This document shows, piece by piece, positions 6,931 through 14,343 of a DNA stretch of 22,627 bases; positions within the stretch are counted from its first letter, which is position 1; the number at the start of each line of letters is the position of its first letter. Source of the stretch: UBA1447 sp964568955 (lineage in GTDB: Bacteria > Bacillota > Clostridia > Oscillospirales > Acutalibacteraceae). A model generated the notes under the pieces. It did no database searches. It worked only from the letters and a program-made list of their open reading frames with translations, and had not been told where the DNA came from. The translations under genes were made by a program, and so were the position numbers. The DNA is taken from positions 1 through 22,627 of the forward strand of contig CAZMSM010000035.1 of NCBI GenBank assembly GCA_964568955.1, in the 5' to 3' direction.

Positions 6931-7578
6931 ATGGGCAATACAGGCAAAAAATATATTGCGCTTTTTGTTGTTTTCGTACTGATGCTGGGTGTTTTCGGTG
7001 CTTGTAAAAAATCGGCCAAGGGTATTACTATAACGGACAGTGAAGGCAAAACCCGTGTGCTCGCCACGAACGACAAAGGCGAAACCATGACCGACGACGC
7101 CGGCAACCTAATCATTCTCGCCACCGATTTTGATGGCAAGGAAGAAACGCAGCGTATAGCGATGCCGGATTATTATATAGACGGCAACACAATACAAGCA
7201 AAAACATATACGATGGTCATCCCAAAAGGTTGGGAAAAAGATGATGGTGTAAGCGATGTGAGGTTGGTGCATAAAAGCACAAAGGGCGAAATCAACCTTG
7301 TTACGATGGACGGCAAAACACTGGATGACGCCCTTGCTAGCGCTGATTCGCTCGTAGAGCCTATCGAAAAAGAAGGCGGCACCGTTGAAATAACAAAAAC
7401 GACAATTTGTGGTGTTGAGGCGGATAAATATACGGTAGCACAAGGTGAAACAGGCACAATCACTTTTTATATCTTTGAAAAAAATGGCACCGTTTATTCG
7501 TTTTATACAGTAGCCACCGCACAAGATAAGGACAGCGTAGATTTTGAAGCAATTATCAATTCGATTGTGTTTAAATAG
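6931..7578 (+). CDS. Lipoprotein with a PsbP/Mog1-like region, first gene of the mre unit
   Basis: This 215-residue protein has a type II signal: hydrophobic residues 8-22, then FGAC with lipidated C25. After an acidic linker with two similar segments (ITITDSEGKTRVLATND and MTDDAGNLIILATDFD), a domain from about residue 85 starts with KTYTMVIPKGWE and ends with a helix-like DFEAIINSIVF. That layout is seen in small PsbP/Mog1-type domains of many bacterial lipoproteins; I infer the fold from the pattern only. The ribosome binding site is GGAAGGGG. It is 25 bp upstream of mreB and downstream of the only clear promoter, so it is probably co-transcribed with the cell-shape genes. Whether it works with MreC/MreD/PBP2 outside the membrane is a guess. 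Confidence 0.85.
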   Translation: MGNTGKKYIALFVVFVLMLGVFGACKKSAKGITITDSEGKTRVLATNDKGETMTDDAGNLIILATDFDGKEETQRIAMPDYYIDGNTIQAKTYTMVIPKGWEKDDGVSDVRLVHKSTKGEINLVTMDGKTLDDALASADSLVEPIEKEGGTVEITKTTICGVEADKYTVAQGETGTITFYIFEKNGTVYSFYTVATAQDKDSVDFEAIINSIVFK

Positions 7579-7603
7579 ACTCTTGAAAGGGGTTAAATAA
7601 TAA

Positions 7604-8620
7604 ATGTTGTTTTCTCAAGATATCGGTATCGATTTAGGCACGGCCAATACGCTGGTTTTTATCAAAGGCAAGGGTATTGTCACGCGTGAGCCTTCGGTTG
7701 TCGCTGTTGACCAACGCAGCAATCCTCCACGTGTGGTGGCCGTTGGCATAGAGGCAAAAGAAATGATAGGCAGAACCCCGGGTTCCATAACGGCTGTGCG
7801 CCCCTTGAAGGATGGCGTTATAGCGGATTTTGAAATTACATCCGACATGCTCAAGGCGTTTATCAAACGCGCAAGCAGCCGTTCGATGTTTATACGCACG
7901 CGCGTGATGATTTGCATCCCCTCGGGCGTGACGGAAGTCGAACGCCGCGCGGTTTATGATGCGGCCAAAAGTGCGGGCGCTAAATACGTCAGCCTTATTG
8001 AAGAACCTATGGCGGCGGCTATCGGTGCGGGGCTACCCGTAAGCGAAGCAATCGGTAGCATGGTTGTGGACATTGGTGGCGGCACTTCGGAGGTTGCGGT
8101 GATATCCCTTGGTGATGTGGTTACCTCCCGTTCCGTAAGGGTCGGTGGCGATACGCTCGATGTGGCTATCATTGCCTATATAAAGAAAAAATATAACCTC
8201 CTTATCGGTGAACGCACCGCTGAGGATATAAAAATCACTATAGGTTCCGCTTATCCTTTCGATGGGGAGGGTGCTAAAAATATCAAAGGGCGCAACTTGA
8301 TGGACGGTCTGCCCAAAAATATCGAAATAAGCGCGGAGGAAATTCGCGAAGCGCTGGCCGACCCGGTCAATCAAATCCTGGATGCGGTGAGAGCCACGCT
8401 CGAAAAAACACCGCCTGAACTTGCTGCGGACATTATTGACAGAGGCATCATGCTCACAGGCGGCGGCGCCCTGCTCAGAGGATTGGACAAACTGATTGCG
8501 GGCGAAACCAAAATCCCTGTCTTGATAGCGGAAAACCCACTGGATTGCGTTGTTGACGGCACCGGAATTTGTCTGGAAAGCGATTATTTAAGTAAGTTAG
8601 GCGCAAAGAGTTATGTATAA
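7604..8620 (+). CDS. mreB: Rod-shape-determining protein MreB
   Basis: Bacterial actin homologue that forms membrane-bound filaments and positions the elongation complex. The 338-residue length is typical. Actin-fold ATP motifs are present: phosphate 1 as DLGTANT (D10-T16), phosphate 2 as DIGGGTSEVAV (from D156), and the adenosine motif GGGALLRGL (from G286). IPSGVTEVERRAV and EEPMAAAIGAGLPV are classic MreB segments. An N-terminal hydrophobic patch (MLFSQDIGIDLG) is seen as in other MreB proteins. GAAAGGGG lies upstream of the ATG. It is followed by mreC, mreD and PBP2, the standard order. A 56-bp gap before mreC contains a weak GCCG/CGGC inverted repeat (about 8640-8654) that could lower read-through. 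Confidence 0.98.
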   Translation: MLFSQDIGIDLGTANTLVFIKGKGIVTREPSVVAVDQRSNPPRVVAVGIEAKEMIGRTPGSITAVRPLKDGVIADFEITSDMLKAFIKRASSRSMFIRTRVMICIPSGVTEVERRAVYDAAKSAGAKYVSLIEEPMAAAIGAGLPVSEAIGSMVVDIGGGTSEVAVISLGDVVTSRSVRVGGDTLDVAIIAYIKKKYNLLIGERTAEDIKITIGSAYPFDGEGAKNIKGRNLMDGLPKNIEISAEEIREALADPVNQILDAVRATLEKTPPELAADIIDRGIMLTGGGALLRGLDKLIAGETKIPVLIAENPLDCVVDGTGICLESDYLSKLGAKSYV

Positions 8621-8676
8621 TGTGCCTCGCGAAAAACTTGCCGCTTAAAACGGCTTACTGTTTAGAGGTTTAGAGA

Positions 8677-9537
8677 ATGCGCCGATTTTTGAAAAGTACA
8701 GGCTTTAAAATATTATTGGCGGTTGTTGCCACCTTGCTGGTGGGGACGATCGCCGCCGCCTTTTCGAACAGTAAAACCGCCCCCCAAACCTCTGTCGCAG
8801 GTGCCTTGTTTGGGCCTTTACAAAGAATTTCTTCCTCCTTGTCGAATAAGCTTGCCGGGTTTTCCGTCAACTTCAAGTCCTCTGCGAGTTTGACTGCGCA
8901 AAAAGAGGAAATGGAGAAAGAGATAGCCAAACTCAGGGAACAACTTGTGGACTACGAGCAAGAAAAGCATAAGCTCGATTTGTATGAGGAGTTTTTGGGG
9001 GTCAAGGAAGAAAACCCATCCTTTGAATTTGTAAGCGCGCCCATTATCGGTCGTGATGCAGCGGATAAATTTTATATGCTAACCCTTGGTAAAGGTTCTT
9101 TGCATGGGGTAAGTGTCAATGATGCGGTGATATACGGCAAATACCTTGTCGGTGTTGTGGCTTCCGTCATGCCAACGCAATGTCGGGTTCGTACACTGCT
9201 TGACCCGGCGGTCAATGTCAGTGCTTACGAAATCAGCACACGGGAAAGCGGTTTTGTAACAACCACGGTTGAACTGTCGCAAAAAGGCCTTTGCCGCTTG
9301 CCGGGGCTTGTCGCTACAACGGCTATTTTGCCGGGTGCTATCGTCTGTACATCGGGTATCGGCGGTATTTATCCCCGCAACCTGTTAATCGGAACGGTCA
9401 ACGAAATTGTGGATGACGAGGCCGACATATCTTTTTATGCAGTTATAAAGCCCGGGGTTGAAGTCGTTGATCTCGCGGATGTCTTTATAGTGGTTTCCTT
9501 CGAAGGGCAGATCATCGAAACCCTTACGGGGGAATAG
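8677..9537 (+). CDS. mreC: Rod-shape-determining protein MreC
   Basis: Bitopic membrane protein that links MreB to the extracytoplasmic cell-wall enzymes. The 286-residue protein has a basic N-terminus (MRRFLKSTGFK), one membrane segment (about 10-29), a coiled coil (about 72-107, rich in K/E heptads such as EEMEKEIAKLREQL) and a C-terminal beta domain with the family patterns VIGRDAADKFYMLTLGKG, VNDAVI, LVGVV and RVRTLLDP. The start ATG at 8677 has only a weak GAGG-type site. The stop is 2 bp before the mreD start, indicating tight coupling with mreD. Confidence 0.96.
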   Translation: MRRFLKSTGFKILLAVVATLLVGTIAAAFSNSKTAPQTSVAGALFGPLQRISSSLSNKLAGFSVNFKSSASLTAQKEEMEKEIAKLREQLVDYEQEKHKLDLYEEFLGVKEENPSFEFVSAPIIGRDAADKFYMLTLGKGSLHGVSVNDAVIYGKYLVGVVASVMPTQCRVRTLLDPAVNVSAYEISTRESGFVTTTVELSQKGLCRLPGLVATTAILPGAIVCTSGIGGIYPRNLLIGTVNEIVDDEADISFYAVIKPGVEVVDLADVFIVVSFEGQIIETLTGE

Positions 9538-9539
9538 AT

Positions 9540-10055
9540 ATGAGCCAGCGCTTTGAAAACAAAAACATTTATATCCGCCGTGCGCTTTATGCACTCATCA
9601 TCATGATGGCCGCCATGCTACAGAATACACAGGGGTTATTTCCGGAAATATTCGGTGTTCGTGCTATGCTGCTCATCCCTGCTGTTGTCTGCATCGGGAT
9701 GCACGAGAGGGATATTGCCGGGCTTTTTTTTGGTCTTTTTGCGGGGACACTGTGGGACGCGTTTTCCGCAGGGCCGCCCAACTTCAATGCAATGATGCTC
9801 ACCGCTGTCGGGTATTTTTGTGGGCTGCTCATTGGCACGATTATGCGTAATAATATTATGACCGCCCTTTTGCTGTCGCTTAGCAGTATTTTTATTTATA
9901 ACACCGCGTACTGGTTTTTAGCCTATGCGGTAAAGGGTTATGACAATATATTTCGGGTATATTTGGTTTTTTATCTGCCGTCGGTACTGTATACCTTGTT
10001 GTTTATGCCGTTTTTTTATTACATTGTCAGGACTGTTAAACTTAAAACTGCCTGA
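9540..10055 (+). CDS. mreD: Rod-shape-determining protein MreD
   Basis: Integral membrane partner of MreC in the elongasome. The 171-residue protein is almost entirely hydrophobic, with about five membrane segments and the family pattern FFGLFAGTLWDAFSAGPPNFNAM, where the G-x-x-x-D-x-x motif is conserved in MreD. It starts 2 bp after the mreC stop and is probably translationally coupled. It ends in a basic tail (VRTVKLKTA). Identity follows from both sequence and position between mreC and PBP2. Confidence 0.95.
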   Translation: MSQRFENKNIYIRRALYALIIMMAAMLQNTQGLFPEIFGVRAMLLIPAVVCIGMHERDIAGLFFGLFAGTLWDAFSAGPPNFNAMMLTAVGYFCGLLIGTIMRNNIMTALLLSLSSIFIYNTAYWFLAYAVKGYDNIFRVYLVFYLPSVLYTLLFMPFFYYIVRTVKLKTA

Positions 10056-10084
10056 TATGCGCGTGTGAAAGGAAGACTATTCGC

Positions 10085-12130
10085 TTGAAAGTGAGAGAAA
10101 AAAAGAAAAAAGCAAGAATTACGATTACCACAAGTCTGATGGTCGGATTTTTTGTCTTGTTTGCCGCAACCCTGATAAAAATTCAGATCGTTGACGGAGA
10201 ATTTTACTTGGCAAAAATTAATTCGGTTTCGGAAAAAGGGGTGCTTATGAAAGCTGCCCGTGGGGAAATTCTTGACCGCAACGGCAACCCCTTGGTGACC
10301 AACCGCCAAGGTAATTCCATTGTGTTTGAAAGCGCCTATTTTCCGCCGGCTTCGACCATCGAGCTCAGGGTGGAAATTATTGACGTTCTTATCAAGTTGT
10401 TTGAGACAAACCGAGTGCCTTGGATTGACAACTTGCCTTTGGTGGTCGGGGCAGACGGCAACATCGCTTTTGCACCGGACAGGGAAAGTGATATAGTCAA
10501 AATGAAAAGCAAAGACCTGCTCAACCTCAACGATTATGCCACCGCGCAGAACTGTTTTGATGAGTTGGTCAAACGCTATAAGCTCGAAAATTATGCTTTG
10601 CCGCAAGCGAGAAAGATAGCCTCTGTTTGTTATGAAATGAAAAGGCTGATATTCAACACGAGCAATCCCTACACTTTCGCGCAAGATGTCCCGGGGGAAA
10701 TTGTTGCGCAAATAAAAGAGAACAACACCTTTTATAAGGGTGTGAATGTTGTTATTGAACCCTACAGGGAGTACGTGGACGGAACGTTAGCACCCCACAT
10801 CCTTGGTATGGTCGGTGCGATAAATGCCGACGAATATGCAAAGCTTAAATCCGAAGGCTACAGCCTCAACGATGAAATCGGAAAGAACGGTATTGAAAGC
10901 GCGATGGAAAAAGAGCTGCGTGGTGTTGATGGTGTAAAGACCGTAACCACGGATAGCGCAGGGGTTCCAACGACGGAAATTACGACCCCGCCCATTCAGG
11001 GCAACACCGTGATATTGACGATTGATGCCAAGCTGCAGCTGGCGGCACAAGAGGCACTCAAAGAGCTTTTGACGGCGACAAGCACGCCTGTACCCTCAGC
11101 CGGTGCTGTGATTGTTATCAATTGTAACACGGGGGAAATACTCGCGTCCGCATCGTATCCGACGTATGATATTTCGGCTTACAGTGCAAATTACAATGAA
11201 CTTTCAAAGACCAAAGGGGCACCGCTGTGGAACCGTGCCCTGCTGAGCACCTATGAAGCGGGGTCCACGATGAAGCCTTCGGTTGCCATTGCCGGGCTTG
11301 AAGAAAAGTTAATTTCGAAGACCAGTACGTTTTACTGCAGTGGAAGCTACCAATATTTGGACAGAACGTTTAAATGTGAGCAACGCCACGCAAACCGAAA
11401 TGTCAACGTTGTGAACGCCATCAAGGAATCCTGCAACACTTTTTTCTATGAGCTGGGTAGAAAACTTGGTATCACCAGAATGAATCAATATCGCAGTATG
11501 CTCGGGCTTGGCCAAAAAACAGGCGTTGAACTCAACGAAGCCGCGGGCAATATGGATAGCCCGGAATACAGGGCGTCGATTAACCAACCTTGGCGCGACG
11601 GTTATACCATTCAATCCGCTGTGGGTCAGGCAAACAACCTGTTTACACCTGTGCAGTTGGCAAATTATTGCGCGGCCATCGCCAACGGCGGCACCTTGTA
11701 TCAACCCCACTTTGTCAGGAGCGTGAGAACCTACGATTACACCGGTACCGTGTTGGATAAAGAGACGGTTATCAAGTGGGAAACGGGTTTCAGTAAAAAC
11801 ACGATTGACATCGTCAAAGAGGGTATGTTACGTGTGGGCACCGAAGGCTATTGCCGAAGTGCCTTTGCCAATCTGCCGGTCACGGCCGCGGCAAAAACCG
11901 GAACATCCCAGGTGATTCGGGAAATTAACGGCGTATCACAAAAAATCAACAACGGCTTGTTAATCAGTTATGCACCCGGTGATAAGCCGGAAATTGCGGT
12001 TGCGCTGGTGGCGGAAGGTTTCCTCAGCGGAACGCGGGCGGCCCCTATCACTGCAAGGATTTATGACTATTATTTTTCAAATACCGGTAAAGCGGCATCG
12101 CCGCAAACGGAAAACATTCTGCTTGGCTAG
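10085..12130 (+). CDS. mrdA: Penicillin-binding protein 2 (class B transpeptidase of the elongasome)
   Basis: Transpeptidase that cross-links peptidoglycan during lateral growth. The 681-residue protein has a very basic N-terminus (MKVREKKKKAR), one membrane segment (about 14-33), a dimerisation/pedestal domain starting with ARGEILDRNGNPL, and the penicillin-binding domain with active-site S394-T-M-K397, S449-C-N451 and K604-T-G606. The GAPLWNRALLSTYEAGSTMKP context is characteristic of this class. The start is TTG at 10085, preceded by AAAGGAAG with 8-9 bases of spacing; no ATG is available near the N-terminus. It follows mreD by 29 bp, so it is assigned as the mre-linked PBP2 rather than the septal enzyme. 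Confidence 0.95.
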   Translation: MKVREKKKKARITITTSLMVGFFVLFAATLIKIQIVDGEFYLAKINSVSEKGVLMKAARGEILDRNGNPLVTNRQGNSIVFESAYFPPASTIELRVEIIDVLIKLFETNRVPWIDNLPLVVGADGNIAFAPDRESDIVKMKSKDLLNLNDYATAQNCFDELVKRYKLENYALPQARKIASVCYEMKRLIFNTSNPYTFAQDVPGEIVAQIKENNTFYKGVNVVIEPYREYVDGTLAPHILGMVGAINADEYAKLKSEGYSLNDEIGKNGIESAMEKELRGVDGVKTVTTDSAGVPTTEITTPPIQGNTVILTIDAKLQLAAQEALKELLTATSTPVPSAGAVIVINCNTGEILASASYPTYDISAYSANYNELSKTKGAPLWNRALLSTYEAGSTMKPSVAIAGLEEKLISKTSTFYCSGSYQYLDRTFKCEQRHANRNVNVVNAIKESCNTFFYELGRKLGITRMNQYRSMLGLGQKTGVELNEAAGNMDSPEYRASINQPWRDGYTIQSAVGQANNLFTPVQLANYCAAIANGGTLYQPHFVRSVRTYDYTGTVLDKETVIKWETGFSKNTIDIVKEGMLRVGTEGYCRSAFANLPVTAAAKTGTSQVIREINGVSQKINNGLLISYAPGDKPEIAVALVAEGFLSGTRAAPITARIYDYYFSNTGKAASPQTENILLG

Positions 12131-12179
12131 TGAAACGCTTATGTGGTGGAACAAGTGACGGGAAGGGTGAAAAGCAATC

Positions 12180-12902
12180 TTGGCAAAAAAAATTGTTGTA
12201 GCATCCGGAAAAGGCGGCGTGGGCAAATCGACTTTGGTGGCCGGGCTTAGCGGCGCGCTAACAGGCTTGGGTAAGAGTGTGCTTGTCATTGATTGTGACA
12301 TCGGTTTGCGCAGCTTGGATTTAATGCTCGGCGTGCGGGATAAGGTGGTCTTTGATTGGGGCGACCTGATTCTTTACCGTTGCGAGCCCCAACAAGCCAT
12401 GCTAAAAACAGACGGCCCCCTACTGCTTGCAGCTCCCTTGTCCTGTAACGATGCCTTCACGAGGGAAAACTTTAGGGGTTTGGTAAAGAGCTTTGAACAA
12501 TATTTCGATTATATTCTTATCGATGCGCCCGCCGGGATATCCGGCGGATTTCGCCTTGCGGTGGGCGCGGCGGATGCAGGCATCATTGTCGCCACACCCG
12601 ATGAAGTTTGTGTGCGCGGGGGCGGTATTGCCGCGGACGAGATGATCGCCATGGGTGTCTTTAACCCCAGGCTGGTTATCAACCGTTTCAGTAAAAAAGG
12701 GGTAGTGCGCGATCGGCTGTTAAATATTGATGATGTTATCGATGCTGCCGGCGTTCAGCTTATCGGTGTTGTGCCGGAGGATGGCGAGATTGCTTTTTGT
12801 GCCACGACGGGCAGGCCGCTTCCCAAAAACACGCCCGCGGGACGCGCCTATAATAGAATTGCCCGAAGACTGGAAGGGGAAAATCTGCCCTTAAAACTGT
12901 AG
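12180..12902 (+). CDS. minD: MinD-type ATPase, short form without a clear membrane-targeting tail
   Basis: ParA/MinD-superfamily ATPase. The 240 residues begin AKKIVVASGKGGVGKST, a deviant Walker A with signature K11 and K16, followed by VLVIDCDIGLRSLDLMLG and DYILIDAPAGI (Walker B), all strongly MinD-like. MinD usually has about 260-270 residues and ends in an amphipathic membrane-targeting helix. This protein stops at RRLEGENLPLKL, so the helix is missing or reduced. The start is TTG at 12180 with a GGGAAGGGTG site; no ATG fits the N-terminus. It follows PBP2 by 49 bp. MinC, usually upstream, and MinE, usually downstream, are absent here, and mnmE follows directly. It may still act in division-site placement, or may serve another positioning role. 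Confidence 0.88.
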   Translation: MAKKIVVASGKGGVGKSTLVAGLSGALTGLGKSVLVIDCDIGLRSLDLMLGVRDKVVFDWGDLILYRCEPQQAMLKTDGPLLLAAPLSCNDAFTRENFRGLVKSFEQYFDYILIDAPAGISGGFRLAVGAADAGIIVATPDEVCVRGGGIAADEMIAMGVFNPRLVINRFSKKGVVRDRLLNIDDVIDAAGVQLIGVVPEDGEIAFCATTGRPLPKNTPAGRAYNRIARRLEGENLPLKL

Positions 12903-12950
12903 CGTGATCAAATATCAAATAAAATGGACCAAGACCGGAGGTGGTGTGTT

Positions 12951-14321
12951 ATGCCTCAATCAAAAACAATAGCAGCTATCGCCACTGCCCAGGCCGCGGG
13001 GGGCATTGGCATCGTGCGTATTTCCGGAGACGAGGCCTTGAGGGTTGCCGATAAGGTGTTTAAAGCATCAAAAGGTCTGCTTTTGAGCCAATCAGAAGGG
13101 TACCGTGCCTACCATGGCAAGGTTTGGGACAAGGGAAAGGCTGTAGACGAGGCGGTTTGCCTCGTTTTTCGTGCGCCCCACAGCTACACTGGCGAAGATG
13201 TGGTAGAAATTTCTTGCCACGGCGGACTTTTTATTATGCGTCGGGTTTTGCAGGCGGTTCTAAGTGCGGGGGCAGTCCCTGCACAAGCAGGCGAATTCAC
13301 GCGGCGGGCCTTCTGCAACGGGAAAATCGATTTGGATCAAGCCGAGGCGGTCATGGCTTTGATCTCGGCCCAAGGCGAACAGGCGGCCATTGCGGCATTG
13401 GCTTCACTCGAAGGGAATCTCGGCAAAAAAATTCATGCCTGTGCTAAACCGCTCATCCGTGCGGCGGCGTTGCTGTCGGCATGGGTAGATTACCCCGATG
13501 AGGATATTGAAGAAATAGAATCGGAACATTTAGAGGCATTGTTTATTAGGATAAAAATACAGCTCGTAGACTTGCTTGAAAATTATGATGTCGGTCAAGC
13601 GGCAACGCGAGGTGTGGAAACGGCTATTGTGGGGCGCCCCAATGTCGGTAAATCTACATTGATGAACCTTTTAACCGGCTATGAGCGCTCCATTGTAACC
13701 GAATACGCCGGGACGACACGGGATACGGTGGAGGAAACAGTGGTGGTCGGTGGGCTTACCCTCCACCTTGCCGATACTGCCGGTATACGTATAACCGACA
13801 ATCCGGTTGAGCACATCGGCGTGGAACGTGCGATGAAAAAACTCGCGCGCGCACAACTGGTGCTCGCAGTGTTTGATGGGTCCGACCCGCTGACGGGGGA
13901 AGACAAGCAATTGCTCGAACAGTGCAAAGGCAAACGAACAATTGCGGTGATCAACAAAACTGACCTGCCGCGGGCCATCGACCTTGCTTATATCAACAGC
14001 ATCGCCGCGAAGACTGTAGAAATATCGGCAACGAGCGGGGAAGGCATTGAAAAGTTGACCCGGGCAGTTGCGAAACTGCTTGGTACCGAAGATTTTGACC
14101 CCGGCAGCGCTATGCTCGCCAACGAAAGGCAAAGGCTCTGCTGCAAACGGGCAGTCGGTTGGTTGGATGAAGCTTTAAAAACACTGGAGCTTGGGCACAC
14201 GTTGGATGCAACGGGGGTTTGTTTGGATGCGGCTATCGAAGCCCTGCTTGAATTAACCGGCGAAAAAGCCGGCGAAGCGGTGATAAACGAAATATTCAGC
14301 AGTTTTTGTGTTGGCAAATAG
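12951..14321 (+). CDS. mnmE: tRNA modification GTPase MnmE
   Basis: GTPase that works with MnmG to modify the wobble uridine (position 34) of certain tRNAs using a folate carbon unit. The 456-residue protein has an N-terminal folate-binding domain (TIAAIATAQAAGGIGIVRISG), a helical domain, and an inserted G domain with G1 GRPNVGKS (G228-S235), G3 DTAG (D275-G278) and G4 NKTD (N335-D338). It ends FCVGK with the conserved C453. The ATG at 12951 is preferred to an in-frame ATG at 12924 because CCGGAGGTGG (12936-12945) is the ribosome binding site and lies between them; the extra residues MDQDRRWCV are not family-like. It is followed 22 bp later by mnmG, its obligate partner. Confidence 0.97.
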   Translation: MPQSKTIAAIATAQAAGGIGIVRISGDEALRVADKVFKASKGLLLSQSEGYRAYHGKVWDKGKAVDEAVCLVFRAPHSYTGEDVVEISCHGGLFIMRRVLQAVLSAGAVPAQAGEFTRRAFCNGKIDLDQAEAVMALISAQGEQAAIAALASLEGNLGKKIHACAKPLIRAAALLSAWVDYPDEDIEEIESEHLEALFIRIKIQLVDLLENYDVGQAATRGVETAIVGRPNVGKSTLMNLLTGYERSIVTEYAGTTRDTVEETVVVGGLTLHLADTAGIRITDNPVEHIGVERAMKKLARAQLVLAVFDGSDPLTGEDKQLLEQCKGKRTIAVINKTDLPRAIDLAYINSIAAKTVEISATSGEGIEKLTRAVAKLLGTEDFDPGSAMLANERQRLCCKRAVGWLDEALKTLELGHTLDATGVCLDAAIEALLELTGEKAGEAVINEIFSSFCVGK

Positions 14322-14343
14322 TTTTGGAGGACAAGTGAGATAA

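Noticed and set aside
12924..12950. Longer mnmE starting at an upstream in-frame ATG
   Set aside because: The ribosome binding site GGAGGTGG lies between this ATG and the one at 12951, and the nine added residues do not resemble MnmE N-termini.
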